Notes: generated by a model not told the origin, from the sequence alone. A DNA stretch of 64,000 nt from an uncultured Pelagibacteraceae bacterium (GCA_902517535.1 CABYCK010000003.1:1-64000), one strand, 5' to 3'. Positions 34,543-45,011 are shown, counted from the first letter of the stretch. A program made the numbers and translations.

Positions 34543-35703
34543 CTATTTAAATAAATTTGTTTTGTCAGTTTTTTCCCATGAAAATTCACCCTTATTTGTA
34601 GGTTTTCTGCCAAAATGTCCGTAAGCAGAGGTAATTTGATATATAGGATTGTTAAGTTTTAACATTTCTCTGATACCCCTTGGGGTTAGATTAAAATTTT
34701 GATCAATAATTTTTTTTACATCTTGGATTTTATTTTCGTCCCCTTCCGCAAGTTTCACAAAAATAGATAGAGGCTTTGAAACCCCTATAGCATAAGCCAA
34801 TTGAATAAGGCATCTTTCTGAAACTCCAGCTGAAACAATATTTTTTGCCAGATATCTAGCTGCATAAGCAGCCGACCTATCAACTTTTGTAGGATCCTTC
34901 CCAGAAAATGCTCCTCCACCATGTGGTGCTGCGCCACCATAAGTATCAACAATAATTTTTCGACCAGTTAAACCTGTGTCGCCATCTGGACCACCTATTA
35001 TAAATTGACCTGTAGGATTTATATAAACTTCATTTGTATCTAAATCTTTTATAAATTTTTCAGGTATCGATTTTTTGATATATGGCGTAATAACCTCTTT
35101 TACTTTTTCTTGATTAAGATCTTCTGAATGTTGAGTTGATATAACAACTGAAACGACTTTTGAGGGTTTATTATTTTCATATAACATTGTTACCTGACTT
35201 TTAGAGTCCGGCTCGATACCCTTTAAAATTCCCTTTTTTCTATCTTCTGCCATTAATCTTAAAATTTTATGAGAAAAATGAATTGGTGCGGGCATTAAAT
35301 CTTCGGTTTCTTTACAAGCATATCCAAACATAATACCCTGATCTCCAGCTCCTTCATCTTTATTGTTTTTTGAATCTACACCCATTGCTATATCTGCTGA
35401 TTGCTCGTGTAAAAATGTTTCAATATTGGCGTTTTTCCAGCTAAATCCTTTTTGGTCATAACCAATATCTTTTATACATTCTCTAACTTTATTTATTATT
35501 TCATCCTTTTGTATTTTAGGGCCTCTTATTTCTCCTGCCAAAACAACTTTGTTAGTTGTAGTAAGTGTTTCACAAGCTACTCTAGAAAATGGGTCTTTTG
35601 ATAAATACGAGTCTACAACCATATCGGAAATTCTATCACATACTTTATCTGGATGTCCTTCTGAAACAGATTCACTAGTAAATAAATATTTATTTTCTGT
35701 CAT
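34543..35703 (-). CDS. metK: S-adenosylmethionine synthetase
   Basis: [64 protein letters not shown]. Confidence 0.97.
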   Translation of the reverse strand: MTENKYLFTSESVSEGHPDKVCDRISDMVVDSYLSKDPFSRVACETLTTTNKVVLAGEIRGPKIQKDEIINKVRECIKDIGYDQKGFSWKNANIETFLHEQSADIAMGVDSKNNKDEGAGDQGIMFGYACKETEDLMPAPIHFSHKILRLMAEDRKKGILKGIEPDSKSQVTMLYENNKPSKVVSVVISTQHSEDLNQEKVKEVITPYIKKSIPEKFIKDLDTNEVYINPTGQFIIGGPDGDTGLTGRKIIVDTYGGAAPHGGGAFSGKDPTKVDRSAAYAARYLAKNIVSAGVSERCLIQLAYAIGVSKPLSIFVKLAEGDENKIQDVKKIIDQNFNLTPRGIREMLKLNNPIYQITSAYGHFGRKPTNKGEFSWEKTDKTNLFK

Positions 35704-37261
35704 TATTTTTTTTAAAAATTAAAAAGATAATTAGATATGTAAATAAAAGAATAAAAAATATCAAATCATTTTTATTTTTATTGTCATTTATTATAAGGGG
35801 AATATTCATTTCGATATTTCCAGCCTCATAATTGTTTAATTTTTTAATTACTTCACCTTTATTGTTGATAATTGCACTGATGCCTTGATTTGCTGATCTA
35901 ACAAGAAACGTATTTTTTTCAATAGATCTAAATATGGCTTTAGCAAAATGTTGGTGTGGACCAATTGAGTTACCAAACCATCCATCTTCGGAAATATTAA
36001 CAATTAGATTTGTTTCTTTATTGCCTCTCTGAGTTAATTCTGGAAAAATCAGCTCATAGCAAATTAAAGGTAAAATATTTAAATTTTCGATGGTAATATT
36101 TTTTTGGTTTATTCCTTTGGAAAAAGAGCCATGACCTTGAGTAATCTTTTTTAAACCAATTTTATTTAATAAATTTTCAAATGGCAAAAATTCTCCAAAT
36201 GGAACTAGCTTATTTTTATTATATTTTTGTAAAACTTCAAAGTTGTGATCTACCAATAATAAACTGTTAAAGTATTCTCTTGTGTCCTGTTGAATAGTAT
36301 TAATTCCAAATATAATTTTATGGTTAGAAGAAAATTTATCTTGGATTATTTTTTTAAATTGAGTAATTTCTTTAAAAGAATATCCGGCAAAAACTCCTTC
36401 TGGCCAGACAAAAAGTGTGTTTTTTTTAGGATCAGGATCACTATATCTTATTAATTTATCTAACTTTTTTTTTAATTCTTCTAAAGACGAATGGTATTCT
36501 AGTTTAAAATTAGGTGAAACTACTTTGACATAAACTGAGTCCTTTTTGTTAATGTAGTTGTTCAAACCTTTATTTTTATTAATGGAAAATGTTCCAAAAA
36601 TATAGACTGAAAAGATAAATAATAAAAAAAAACTCAATATAAATAATTTTTTTAAATTACTTTCTTTGAAAAAGAGTACAGATGGGACAACAAATATTGT
36701 TATTGCGATTAAATTAAATGCAAATAATCCTACAAAATTTAATATTTGCAAAATTTCTACAGTCCAAGACCAACTATAACCCCATAAATTCCATGGAAAT
36801 CCAGTTAAAATTTTTGACCTTAAATAATCTGACAACCCAAATGATGCTGAAAATAATAATATTGATGAGAAATTATAATGTAAAAATTGACCTATAATTA
36901 AAGTTGTTAATCCTAGAAACAAACCAAGAAATAAGGGTATAAGAATGATTGCAAACGGGATTAAAAACTTAAAATTTTCATCAAAAGTTAAAGAATATGA
37001 TATCCAATAAATTCCACTTAAATAAAACCCAAACCCAAACATAAAACCTAAAAGAAATAAATTTTGAAGATAAGGTTTTTTTCTATAAGTGCTTTTAGAT
37101 TTTTTTTTTACATATAATGTTAATAAAAAGATTATAGGAAGTATAAAAAAATTTATAATTGATAAATTAAATGGTTGAAAACTAAAAACTGATAATAACC
37201 CTAAAATAAAAGGTGTAATGTATAATACTAGTAATCTGCTATCTAAAAATTTTGATAACAT
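35690..37261 (-). CDS. lnt: Apolipoprotein N-acyltransferase
   Basis: Hydrophobic N-terminus plus nitrilase-like domain: [56 protein letters not shown]. Confidence 0.94.
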   Translation of the reverse strand: MLSKFLDSRLLVLYITPFILGLLSVFSFQPFNLSIINFFILPIIFLLTLYVKKKSKSTYRKKPYLQNLFLLGFMFGFGFYLSGIYWISYSLTFDENFKFLIPFAIILIPLFLGLFLGLTTLIIGQFLHYNFSSILLFSASFGLSDYLRSKILTGFPWNLWGYSWSWTVEILQILNFVGLFAFNLIAITIFVVPSVLFFKESNLKKLFILSFFLLFIFSVYIFGTFSINKNKGLNNYINKKDSVYVKVVSPNFKLEYHSSLEELKKKLDKLIRYSDPDPKKNTLFVWPEGVFAGYSFKEITQFKKIIQDKFSSNHKIIFGINTIQQDTREYFNSLLLVDHNFEVLQKYNKNKLVPFGEFLPFENLLNKIGLKKITQGHGSFSKGINQKNITIENLNILPLICYELIFPELTQRGNKETNLIVNISEDGWFGNSIGPHQHFAKAIFRSIEKNTFLVRSANQGISAIINNKGEVIKKLNNYEAGNIEMNIPLIINDNKNKNDLIFFILLFTYLIIFLIFKKNNDRK

Positions 37262-37726
37262 TTAATTGATAAAATTTAAATATTTTTTTTCTAATTTGTT
37301 CATTAAGTTATAATTTCTATCATTTTTATGAGTATAACCAAACAAATGCACAAACCCATGAATCCAGATTTTAATTAGCTCTTTTTCAAATTTTGTCTTG
37401 TTAGTTTTATATCTAACTTTTTTTAAATTTATTATAATATCACCTAAGTAAAGTTCGTTATTTTTTGAAATAATTTTTTTCAAGTCGTTTTTTTCATAGA
37501 ATGGGAATGACAATACATCTGTAGATTTATCTTTTTTTCTATATCTTTTATTTAATCTTTTAATTTCTAATGAGTCTGATAACATTAAAGAAAATATCAA
37601 TTTTTTATTTTTATACGATTTATCTTTTTTATTAATTAATCTTATTTTTTGATTAAAAAACTCACTTGGGTCTTTCAAATATTTTCGCCAAGTAAAGTTT
37701 TTTAAAATTACATTAACTTTTATCAT
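37262..37726 (-). CDS. ybeY: Endoribonuclease YbeY
   Basis: LNKRYRKKDKSTDVLSFPF, LGDIIINL, WIHGFVHLFGYTHKND (variant of the HGxLHLxGYDH motif). Confidence 0.92.
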   Translation of the reverse strand: MIKVNVILKNFTWRKYLKDPSEFFNQKIRLINKKDKSYKNKKLIFSLMLSDSLEIKRLNKRYRKKDKSTDVLSFPFYEKNDLKKIISKNNELYLGDIIINLKKVRYKTNKTKFEKELIKIWIHGFVHLFGYTHKNDRNYNLMNKLEKKYLNFIN

Positions 37727-38717
37727 CAGTGCTTTTTTTCTGATAAGCCCTAATGATCTTTGAAACTAGGGGATGCCTGATAACATCTGTATGATCAAAT
37801 TTAATTATCTTAATCTCATTTAAATCCTTGACTATGTTTTTAGATTTGATCAGGCCCGATTGTGATTTATTTATTAAATCTATTTGAGAGGGATCTCCAT
37901 TTACAACAAGTTTAGAATTTTCTCCAATTCTAGTTAAGAACATTTTTATTTGAGTTTCAGTCGCATTTTGAGCTTCATCTAATATAGCAAAACAATTTTT
38001 CAACGTTCTTCCTCTCATAAATGCTAAAGGAGCTATTTCAATTTCTCCAGACTCAATTTTTTTATCAACTTTATCGACTCCAAATAGTTCATACAAAGCA
38101 TCGTAAAGAGGTCTCAAGTATGGATCTACCTTCTCTTTCATATCACCAGGTAAGAATCCAAGTTTTTCACCTGCTTCTACTGCTGGCCTTGATAAAATTA
38201 CTCTATCTACTTTTTTTTCCATCAATAAAGTAATTGCCACAGATGCTGCTAAAAAAGTCTTTCCTGTTCCAGCTGGTCCTAAAGACATAATTATATCATA
38301 CTCTTTTAAAGCTTTAATATAATCAGATTGTTTTTCTGATCTAGCTATGACTGACTTTCGTGGGGTTTTTATTAATTGCTTAAATGACTTTACATTAGAT
38401 TGCTGAGGGCTCATTTCATTGTTTACTGATAAAAGTATATCTTCTTTTTCAATATAATTGGTTAATAAATATTTATTAACTAAAAATTTAATTGCTTCTG
38501 AAAATTTTTCCAAATTGTCTTTTTTACCTTTGCAAGTAATAGAGTTGCCTCTAAAAAAAATTATTGTGTTAGTAAGTTTTTCTAATTCTTTTAAGTTTTG
38601 ATTAAATTGTCCAACAATTGACATCAAAATTTCATTGTTGGAAACTTTAATATTTATAGTTTGAGAGTCTAACTTTTTTATGTTCAATCTATAATCTAAT
38701 TTACTAATACCTGACAT
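37713..38717 (-). CDS. phoH: PhoH-family ATPase
   Basis: IIMSLGPAGTGKTFLAASVAI, VILSRPAVEAGEKLGFLPGDMKEKVDPYLRPLYDAL, CFAILDEAQNAT. Confidence 0.95.
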   Translation of the reverse strand: MSGISKLDYRLNIKKLDSQTINIKVSNNEILMSIVGQFNQNLKELEKLTNTIIFFRGNSITCKGKKDNLEKFSEAIKFLVNKYLLTNYIEKEDILLSVNNEMSPQQSNVKSFKQLIKTPRKSVIARSEKQSDYIKALKEYDIIMSLGPAGTGKTFLAASVAITLLMEKKVDRVILSRPAVEAGEKLGFLPGDMKEKVDPYLRPLYDALYELFGVDKVDKKIESGEIEIAPLAFMRGRTLKNCFAILDEAQNATETQIKMFLTRIGENSKLVVNGDPSQIDLINKSQSGLIKSKNIVKDLNEIKIIKFDHTDVIRHPLVSKIIRAYQKKSTDDKS

Positions 38718-38722
38718 AAATT

Positions 38723-40057
38723 TTAAGCTGCAAATCCTTCATTTTTTTTTTCTGAAATGATACTACCAAACAAAGTGTTTTGATTACAATCATTGACTCT
38801 GACATTTTTTATTTTTCCAATCAATTCATAATCGCTTTTAACAATTACTGAGTTAAAATATTCATCTCTACCAAAAAATTTGTTTTCATTTTTAACTTTG
38901 TTTTCAAATAATACTTTTACAGTAGAATTTCTAAGTTGTTCTCTGTAATCCCTTTTTATATCATTTGCTAATTTTTGAAAAATTGTAAGTCGTTCTTTAG
39001 CAACATTCAAGTCTATCATTTTCATATCAGCAGCAGGTGTGCCCGGTCTTGGACTAAAAATAAATGAATATGAATTAATAAATTCTATTTTTTTCATTAA
39101 TAACATTGTTTTTTCAAAATCCTCTTCAGTTTCTCCAGGATAAGCAATTATAAAATCACTAGAAAATTTTATATTTGAATTTTTTTTCTTAAGTTTTTTT
39201 ATAATTTCAAAATAATCTTCAATTGAGTGATTTCTATTCATGCTACTTAAAATTTTGTTAGATCCACTCTGAACTGGAAGATGAAGAAGTGGCATTAATT
39301 TTTCACAGTTTTTATGTGTTTCAATTAAATCGTCTGAAAAATCTTGTGGATGAGAGGTTGTGTATCTTATTCTCTTTAAATTTTTTATCTCGTTTAATTT
39401 ATATAATAAGTCAGAAAGTCCTTTTTTTTCGAATTTGTAGGCATTAACATTTTGACCTAATAATATTATTTCTCTAGCTCCATTGTTCACAAGTTGATTT
39501 GCTTCAACCATTATTTCCGATAAAGATCTAGAATATTCAGGACCCCTAGTGTATGGAACCACACAAAATTTACAAAATTTATCACATCCTTCTTGTATTG
39601 TTAAAAAAGATGAGACTTTACTATCAGAATTTTTAATTACATTTAATTGATCAAACTTTTCTACCACATCAAATTCAGTAAAATTAATTTTATCTTTATT
39701 ATTCTCAATTTTTAAAATTATATTATTAATATCGTGATAAGATTGTGGACCAATAACAGCATCAATATATTTTTCTCTTTTTAATAAAATGTCTCCTTCA
39801 GCTTGGGCTACACAGCCAGTTATCAGCACAATTGGTTTTTTCTTACCTCTAAACTCTTTCTTAACTCTCCCGATATCGTGGTAAACTTTATCCCTTGCCT
39901 TTTCTCTTATATGACAGGTGTTTAGAATATAGCAATTAGCCTCTTGAATTTTACTAGTTGAATTGTAATTAATTTTTTTTGTGATGTCTAAAATACGATT
40001 ACTATCATATTCGTTCATTTGACAGCCTAATGTTTTGATAAATATTTTTTTTGACAA
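38723..40057 (-). CDS. miaB: tRNA-2-methylthio-N6-dimethylallyladenosine synthase
   Basis: KTLGCQMNEYDS, radical-SAM motif GCDKFCKFCVVPYTRG, LLGQNVNAY. Confidence 0.96.
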   Translation of the reverse strand: MSKKIFIKTLGCQMNEYDSNRILDITKKINYNSTSKIQEANCYILNTCHIREKARDKVYHDIGRVKKEFRGKKKPIVLITGCVAQAEGDILLKREKYIDAVIGPQSYHDINNIILKIENNKDKINFTEFDVVEKFDQLNVIKNSDSKVSSFLTIQEGCDKFCKFCVVPYTRGPEYSRSLSEIMVEANQLVNNGAREIILLGQNVNAYKFEKKGLSDLLYKLNEIKNLKRIRYTTSHPQDFSDDLIETHKNCEKLMPLLHLPVQSGSNKILSSMNRNHSIEDYFEIIKKLKKKNSNIKFSSDFIIAYPGETEEDFEKTMLLMKKIEFINSYSFIFSPRPGTPAADMKMIDLNVAKERLTIFQKLANDIKRDYREQLRNSTVKVLFENKVKNENKFFGRDEYFNSVIVKSDYELIGKIKNVRVNDCNQNTLFGSIISEKKNEGFAA

Positions 40058-40058
40058 T

Positions 40059-40484
40059 TTATTTTTTATTTTTTGATCCGTATAATTCTAATTTATGATC
40101 GACAAGTTTATAACCTAACTTTTTTGCTACTTCAATTTGAAGTTTTTCAATATCTTTATCTACGAATTCTATAATTTCACCACTATTTATATCAATCAAA
40201 TGGTCGTGATGCTCATCTGGGGACTGTTCGTATCTTGCTTTACCACCTTTAAAGTCATGCTTTTCTACTATACCCGACTCCTCAAATAGTTTTACAGTTC
40301 TGTAAACTGTTGCAATACTAATTTTTTTGTCTACTTCACTAACTCTCTTATGCAATTCATCTACATCTGGATGATCTTTTGACCCATACTTTTCTTTGGA
40401 GTCTGACATGACTTGAGCAATAATTTTTCTTTGGTCAGTTAATCTGACACCCTTATCTTTACACTTTTTTTCTATATTATTCAT
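40059..40484 (-). CDS. fur: Fur-family ferric uptake regulator
   Basis: GVRLTDQRKIIAQVM, SIATVYRTVKLFEESGIVEKHDF, DEHHDHLIDINSGEIIEF. Confidence 0.92.
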   Translation of the reverse strand: MNNIEKKCKDKGVRLTDQRKIIAQVMSDSKEKYGSKDHPDVDELHKRVSEVDKKISIATVYRTVKLFEESGIVEKHDFKGGKARYEQSPDEHHDHLIDINSGEIIEFVDKDIEKLQIEVAKKLGYKLVDHKLELYGSKNKK

Positions 40485-40498
40485 AATAGTTAAATAAT

Positions 40499-40882
40499 TT
40501 AACTTATATATAACGGTTTAATCAATTTTTTTTCTATTAAATTTTTTTTTATTAAAATTTCAATATTTTCGAGGTTAAATTGAGATAATCTGCAGTTTTT
40601 AAAGCCATATAACTTAACATTTTTTGATAATCTTATTCCTTTTGCAACCGCTAATGCAACCCTTAGGGTGGTAAAACTGCCCGGTCCATAATTTATTAGA
40701 ATTGAAAAATTTTCATCAATTTTTACTTTGTGCTCTTTAGTAAAATTGAATATTGTTAAAGCCAATGTATCGTTGTTTGAAATTTTAGTTTGAAAATTAT
40801 GAATAAAAAAATTATCATTAACTTTTAAACCAATTTTATCATTTTTGCCAATGCAACTAATTATCAAAAAATCTTTAATCAT
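40499..40882 (-). CDS. tsaB: TsaB-like tRNA t6A biosynthesis protein, unusually short (127 aa)
   Basis: GPGSFTTLRVALAVAKGIRL signature and a terminal KPLYIS resembling the TsaB C-terminal motif; the central region is shortened. Confidence 0.8.
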   Translation of the reverse strand: MIKDFLIISCIGKNDKIGLKVNDNFFIHNFQTKISNNDTLALTIFNFTKEHKVKIDENFSILINYGPGSFTTLRVALAVAKGIRLSKNVKLYGFKNCRLSQFNLENIEILIKKNLIEKKLIKPLYIS

Positions 40883-41912
40883 TTTTTTTTCTTTAATTAT
40901 TTTAATTTTATTTCATCAGATTAAAACTTTTGCAAGCTCAAATGAACCTAAAATAGATGATTATGGTTTAATCTCTATAATGTATCATAGATTTAACGAA
41001 AATAAATATCCATCAACAAATATTCAAATGGAAATATTTGAAAAACAATTGAAGATCATAGAAGAAGAAAATATTAAATTTATCAACCCCGTAGAATTAA
41101 AAGAACAAATAACTTTAAAAAAAAATAATCGAAAGATTTTATTAACGATTGATGATGGGCTTCTTTCTTTTTATAACAATGCATGGCCATTATTAAAATC
41201 TAAAAAAATTCCTTTTATTTTATTTGTAAATACAAGAGAAGTAGGAACCTTTAACTATATGGATTGGCCACAAATTAAAGAATTGTCTGATAATGATTTA
41301 GTAGAAATTGGGAATCACAGTCATTCTCATGAGTATTTAGTTGAAGAAAAACCTGATTTTATTAAAGAAGATATTTTAAAATCTATGAAAATTTTTAAAG
41401 ATAAATTAGGCAAAAATTCAAAATTCTTTTCTTACCCATTTGGAGAATATAGCTTGGAATTCAAAAAGATAATAAAAGAACTTGGTTTCGTATATGCATT
41501 TGGGCAACACTCGGGTGTAATTGATGAGTCAAAAGATTTTTATGAACTACCTCGTTTTCCCATAAATGAAAAATATGGAGAAATTAAAAGATTTAAAACA
41601 TTAGTTAAAACTCTTCCTTTTAAATATAAAAATATTTATCCAGATGAAAAATATTTATTAAAATCTAATAATCCTCCTTCTGTAAAAATAGAATTTTTTG
41701 AAAATATAAAAAATCTTAAACAAATTAATTGTTTTTCAAATGAAGGGAATGTTTGGAGGTCATCAAAATTGAATTTTATTAATGAAAATGTTCTTAATAT
41801 AGTAATTTCAGAGAAATTTATTGGAGAGCGCGGACGTATTAATTGTTCTTTAAGAGAAGATGGTGGGTTTTGGCGTTGGTTAGGTATTCAGTTTGTTTTA
41901 GCAGATAAATGA
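40845..41912 (+). CDS. Polysaccharide deacetylase (NodB-like) with a C-terminal extra domain; true start possibly the ATG at 40851
   Basis: Signal peptide; YHRFNENKYPSTNIQ, ILLTIDDGLLSFYNNAWPLLKSKKIPFILFVNTREVG, EIGNHSHSHEYL, FSYPFGEYS. Confidence 0.88.
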   Translation: MPMQLIIKKSLIIFFSLIILILFHQIKTFASSNEPKIDDYGLISIMYHRFNENKYPSTNIQMEIFEKQLKIIEEENIKFINPVELKEQITLKKNNRKILLTIDDGLLSFYNNAWPLLKSKKIPFILFVNTREVGTFNYMDWPQIKELSDNDLVEIGNHSHSHEYLVEEKPDFIKEDILKSMKIFKDKLGKNSKFFSYPFGEYSLEFKKIIKELGFVYAFGQHSGVIDESKDFYELPRFPINEKYGEIKRFKTLVKTLPFKYKNIYPDEKYLLKSNNPPSVKIEFFENIKNLKQINCFSNEGNVWRSSKLNFINENVLNIVISEKFIGERGRINCSLREDGGFWRWLGIQFVLADK

Positions 41913-41915
41913 CAA

Positions 41916-43436
41916 TTATAAATTCAATTCTCTTTTTTGAACTGAATTTGCAAGTCTGACTGGTTCAAAATCCATTAATCTATTTTGGGTAATAATTTGA
42001 GCTAATATTTTAGTATACTCACTACCAGTTTGGGCGTAATTATCCAGAGTTTTAGTCAAGATTAAGCCACTAATTTTTTTATTTTTATTTCTTAATTCTC
42101 CTCTTTTTTCTCTAAACTTTTTATAACTTTTGTGAGTATTTAAATTATTTTTATAAGCTTTGACAGAAGCTCTTAAAATAGGAAATCTTAATATTTTATG
42201 ACTTTGTGATTTGTCCTTCATCAATGGTTCAATCCCTCTTCCAGTCCATGTCCACTGACCAAAAATAGCATTACCTTCTAGAGCAAATCGAGACGTACCC
42301 CAACCACTTTCTTTAGCTGCTTGGGCTAATGCAATTGATGCAGGGATAATATCCATTCTAAGTTTCAAATCATTAATATTTCCCTTTTTAACTTTGTATT
42401 CTAAAAATTTTTGTCTTAACCATTGTTTTTCCTCGTCGGTAGTCATTTTTTTTGAACTAATCTTATTTAACTTATTTCTATCATCTAGAATTTTCTCATT
42501 TTCTGCTACGATCAATGGAAGAACGATCTTTATAAAAGTTTCTTTTTTTAATTTGACGCTTTGAATTTCATCTAAATCTTTTGGAAATTGAGTAAAGTAG
42601 ATTGGTTTAACTGTTTTTTCAAATCTAACTTTATTCAAATCATAATTTACGTCTTCAAAAAGACTAAGAACTGTTTCAGTTTTTAAATTTAAATCAGGTA
42701 AAATTAATTCGTTTACTTTATCTTTTTTTTTAACGTCTTTTTTTATTGAATCTTTTGGTTTTTTTAATATCTTTTTTTCTTCTTTGTTTTGTTTTTTCAC
42801 TTTAACTTCTGGTTTTTTTACTTCTTTTTTTTTTGGTTGATCAGTTCCAGAGTATTTTTTTACTAATTCATTTTTTTTAAATTCCTCTAAATTTTTAAAA
42901 GTTGTGACGCCTGCAATAATCGTTAATACTGCTCCAACCACCATAAAAAAGCCTATTACAGCTTTTCTTGCACTTTTTGCAGAAATATTTTGATTATAAA
43001 CTCCATGAAATAAATTTGTAAATAATTCTCCAAAAAAAGCAAAAACAGTTTTTCCTAGCTTGGGGAGTACCTCTAAAAAACTTAAACCAATTTTTCCTGC
43101 ATTTCTCCATAGATTAATAAAAAATCTATTAATCGACCTTGTGCCGTCTTCCTTAAAATAACTTATTTTTCTTGAAATTTTTAAAACAGCTTTTGAGCTA
43201 TCTTCTTTTAAATCATCTATTTGTTTTGAAGCTTTTGACAAAGGTTTGGTAAAATTTTCTTTAATAAAACTAGTATTGAAATCTTTAGGAATAATAATTT
43301 TATTTTTTCTTAATATTAATTCTAATTGACCAGTTGTTAGATTTTTTCTTCGTTTAATATATTCTTGAATTTCTTTAACATTATAAATTTGAGCTAATTC
43401 AATTAATTTATCTCTGTAACTTAAAGTTTTTTTCAT
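41916..43436 (-). CDS. Bax/FlgJ-type glucosaminidase with a long N-terminal region, TM segment and Lys-rich linker
   Basis: C-terminal IPASIALAQAAKESGWGTSRFALEGNAIFGQWTW...SVKAYKNNLNTHKSYKKFRE; TM segment KAVIGFFMVVGAVLTIIAGVTTF; linker KKKEVKKPEVKVKKQNKEEKKILKKPKDSIKKDVKKKDK. Confidence 0.85.
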   Translation of the reverse strand: MKKTLSYRDKLIELAQIYNVKEIQEYIKRRKNLTTGQLELILRKNKIIIPKDFNTSFIKENFTKPLSKASKQIDDLKEDSSKAVLKISRKISYFKEDGTRSINRFFINLWRNAGKIGLSFLEVLPKLGKTVFAFFGELFTNLFHGVYNQNISAKSARKAVIGFFMVVGAVLTIIAGVTTFKNLEEFKKNELVKKYSGTDQPKKKEVKKPEVKVKKQNKEEKKILKKPKDSIKKDVKKKDKVNELILPDLNLKTETVLSLFEDVNYDLNKVRFEKTVKPIYFTQFPKDLDEIQSVKLKKETFIKIVLPLIVAENEKILDDRNKLNKISSKKMTTDEEKQWLRQKFLEYKVKKGNINDLKLRMDIIPASIALAQAAKESGWGTSRFALEGNAIFGQWTWTGRGIEPLMKDKSQSHKILRFPILRASVKAYKNNLNTHKSYKKFREKRGELRNKNKKISGLILTKTLDNYAQTGSEYTKILAQIITQNRLMDFEPVRLANSVQKRELNL

Positions 43437-43994
43437 TTAAATTGCCTCTACCGAGTTCACTTCTTTTACATAATGTTTTAAAAGATTTTGAACTCCTTGT
43501 TTTAGTGTCATTAGTGAACTTGGGCATCCAGAGCAGCTTCCTTGTAGTTCAACTTTTACAACACCATTTTTAAAAGATTTGAACTTTATATCGCCACCAT
43601 CTTTAGCAACAGCTGGCCTGATCTTTGTATCTAAAATTTCTATAATTTTTTCAACTGTTTCATTTATTTCTTTTTCAGAAGTAACAGTTTTTTTTTCTTT
43701 ATTTATTTCTTCAAGTATAGGTCTTTTATTATTTTCAAAATAATGATTTAAATGAGAAATAACCAACGGTTTTATCTCGTCCCATGAAATTTCTTTTGTC
43801 TTTTTTACTGACAAAAAATTTTTTGATAATAAGACTAGTTCTATGCCGTTAAAACTTAATAATTCTTTTATAAATTTATTATCAATTTTTTTTACGTCGT
43901 TTCTTTGAAACTCTTCAGTTCCTATTGTTGAGATAATTTTTTCTGATAAAAACTTAAGAGAGTCAGGATTTGGTGTAGATTCTATTTGTATCAT
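43437..43994 (-). CDS. NfuA/NifU-like Fe-S scaffold protein
   Basis: N-terminal IQIESTPNPDSLKFL; C-terminal DTKIRPAVAKDGGDIKF...LQGSCSGCPSSLMTLKQGVQNLL. Confidence 0.93.
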   Translation of the reverse strand: MIQIESTPNPDSLKFLSEKIISTIGTEEFQRNDVKKIDNKFIKELLSFNGIELVLLSKNFLSVKKTKEISWDEIKPLVISHLNHYFENNKRPILEEINKEKKTVTSEKEINETVEKIIEILDTKIRPAVAKDGGDIKFKSFKNGVVKVELQGSCSGCPSSLMTLKQGVQNLLKHYVKEVNSVEAI

Positions 43995-44005
43995 ATGATT
44001 TTATA

Positions 44006-45010
44006 TTATATCAAACCCACTTTTTCACGTATATTTTTCAAGTTCTCATCAGATTTTATTTTGGCCTTTTCATTGCCTTTTTTCAATATTTCCATCAAAT
44101 ATGCCCTATCATTCATCAATTTTTTAATTTTTTCTCCTATAGGGCATATTTCATTTATCAAAAGATCAGAAAGTTTTTTTTTTACATAGGAATATTCTTT
44201 GCCAGCCATTTCCTTTAAAACACTCTCTAAATTATTTTTAGAAATTTCAGAGTATATATTTAAAATATTTAATGCTTCAGGTTTTTTCTCTAAAGATTTT
44301 AGGTTTTCAGGAATTGGTTCGGAGTCTGATTTTGCTTTTTTTATTTTTTTAATTATATCATCTGGACTATCTTTGAGGTTGATTCTAGAATAATCTGATT
44401 CTTCAGATTTGCTCATTTTTTTAGTGCCATCTCTTAAACTCATTACTCTTGAAATATTTTTAAGAATTAACGGATCAGGTAACGGAAAAAAGCCTGGACA
44501 TTTAAAATCGTTATTAAATTTTTGAGCTATGTCTCTCGACAATTCAAGATGTTGCTTTTGATCTGCGCCAACTGGAACATGAGTTGCTTTATATAATAAA
44601 ATATCTGCAGCCATTAGATTTGGATATATATAAAGCCCAACGCTAGCTTTCTCTTTATCTGAACCAGCTTTATCTTTAAACTGAGTCATTCTATTTAACC
44701 AACCAACTCTAGAAACACAATTTAATATCCATGCTAATTCAGCGTGTCCAGAAACTGAGGATTGATTAAAAATTATGCTTTTAGTTGGATCTAATCCCGA
44801 GGCTAAAAAACTTGCGGTAGTTTCCAATATATTATTACTAAGCAATTTCGGATCTTGAAAAACAGTAATTGCATGTAAGTCTACGACACAATAAATACAC
44901 TCCATTTCTTTTTGAAGAGATACAAAATTTTTGAGAGCTCCTAAGTAATTTCCTAAGTGAAGATTGCCTGAAGGTTGTACTCCAGAAAATACTATTTTTT
45001 TATTACTCAT
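44006..45010 (-). CDS. trpS: Tryptophanyl-tRNA synthetase
   Basis: VFSGVQPSGNLHLGNYLGAL; GTKKMSKS motif. Confidence 0.96.
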   Translation of the reverse strand: MSNKKIVFSGVQPSGNLHLGNYLGALKNFVSLQKEMECIYCVVDLHAITVFQDPKLLSNNILETTASFLASGLDPTKSIIFNQSSVSGHAELAWILNCVSRVGWLNRMTQFKDKAGSDKEKASVGLYIYPNLMAADILLYKATHVPVGADQKQHLELSRDIAQKFNNDFKCPGFFPLPDPLILKNISRVMSLRDGTKKMSKSEESDYSRINLKDSPDDIIKKIKKAKSDSEPIPENLKSLEKKPEALNILNIYSEISKNNLESVLKEMAGKEYSYVKKKLSDLLINEICPIGEKIKKLMNDRAYLMEILKKGNEKAKIKSDENLKNIREKVGLI

Positions 45011-45011
45011 T

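Noticed and set aside
42700-42850. Lys-rich low-complexity tract as a possible repeat or assembly artefact
   Set aside because: The reading frame stays open across it and a basic linker is plausible between a TM helix and a periplasmic domain; the K codons vary.
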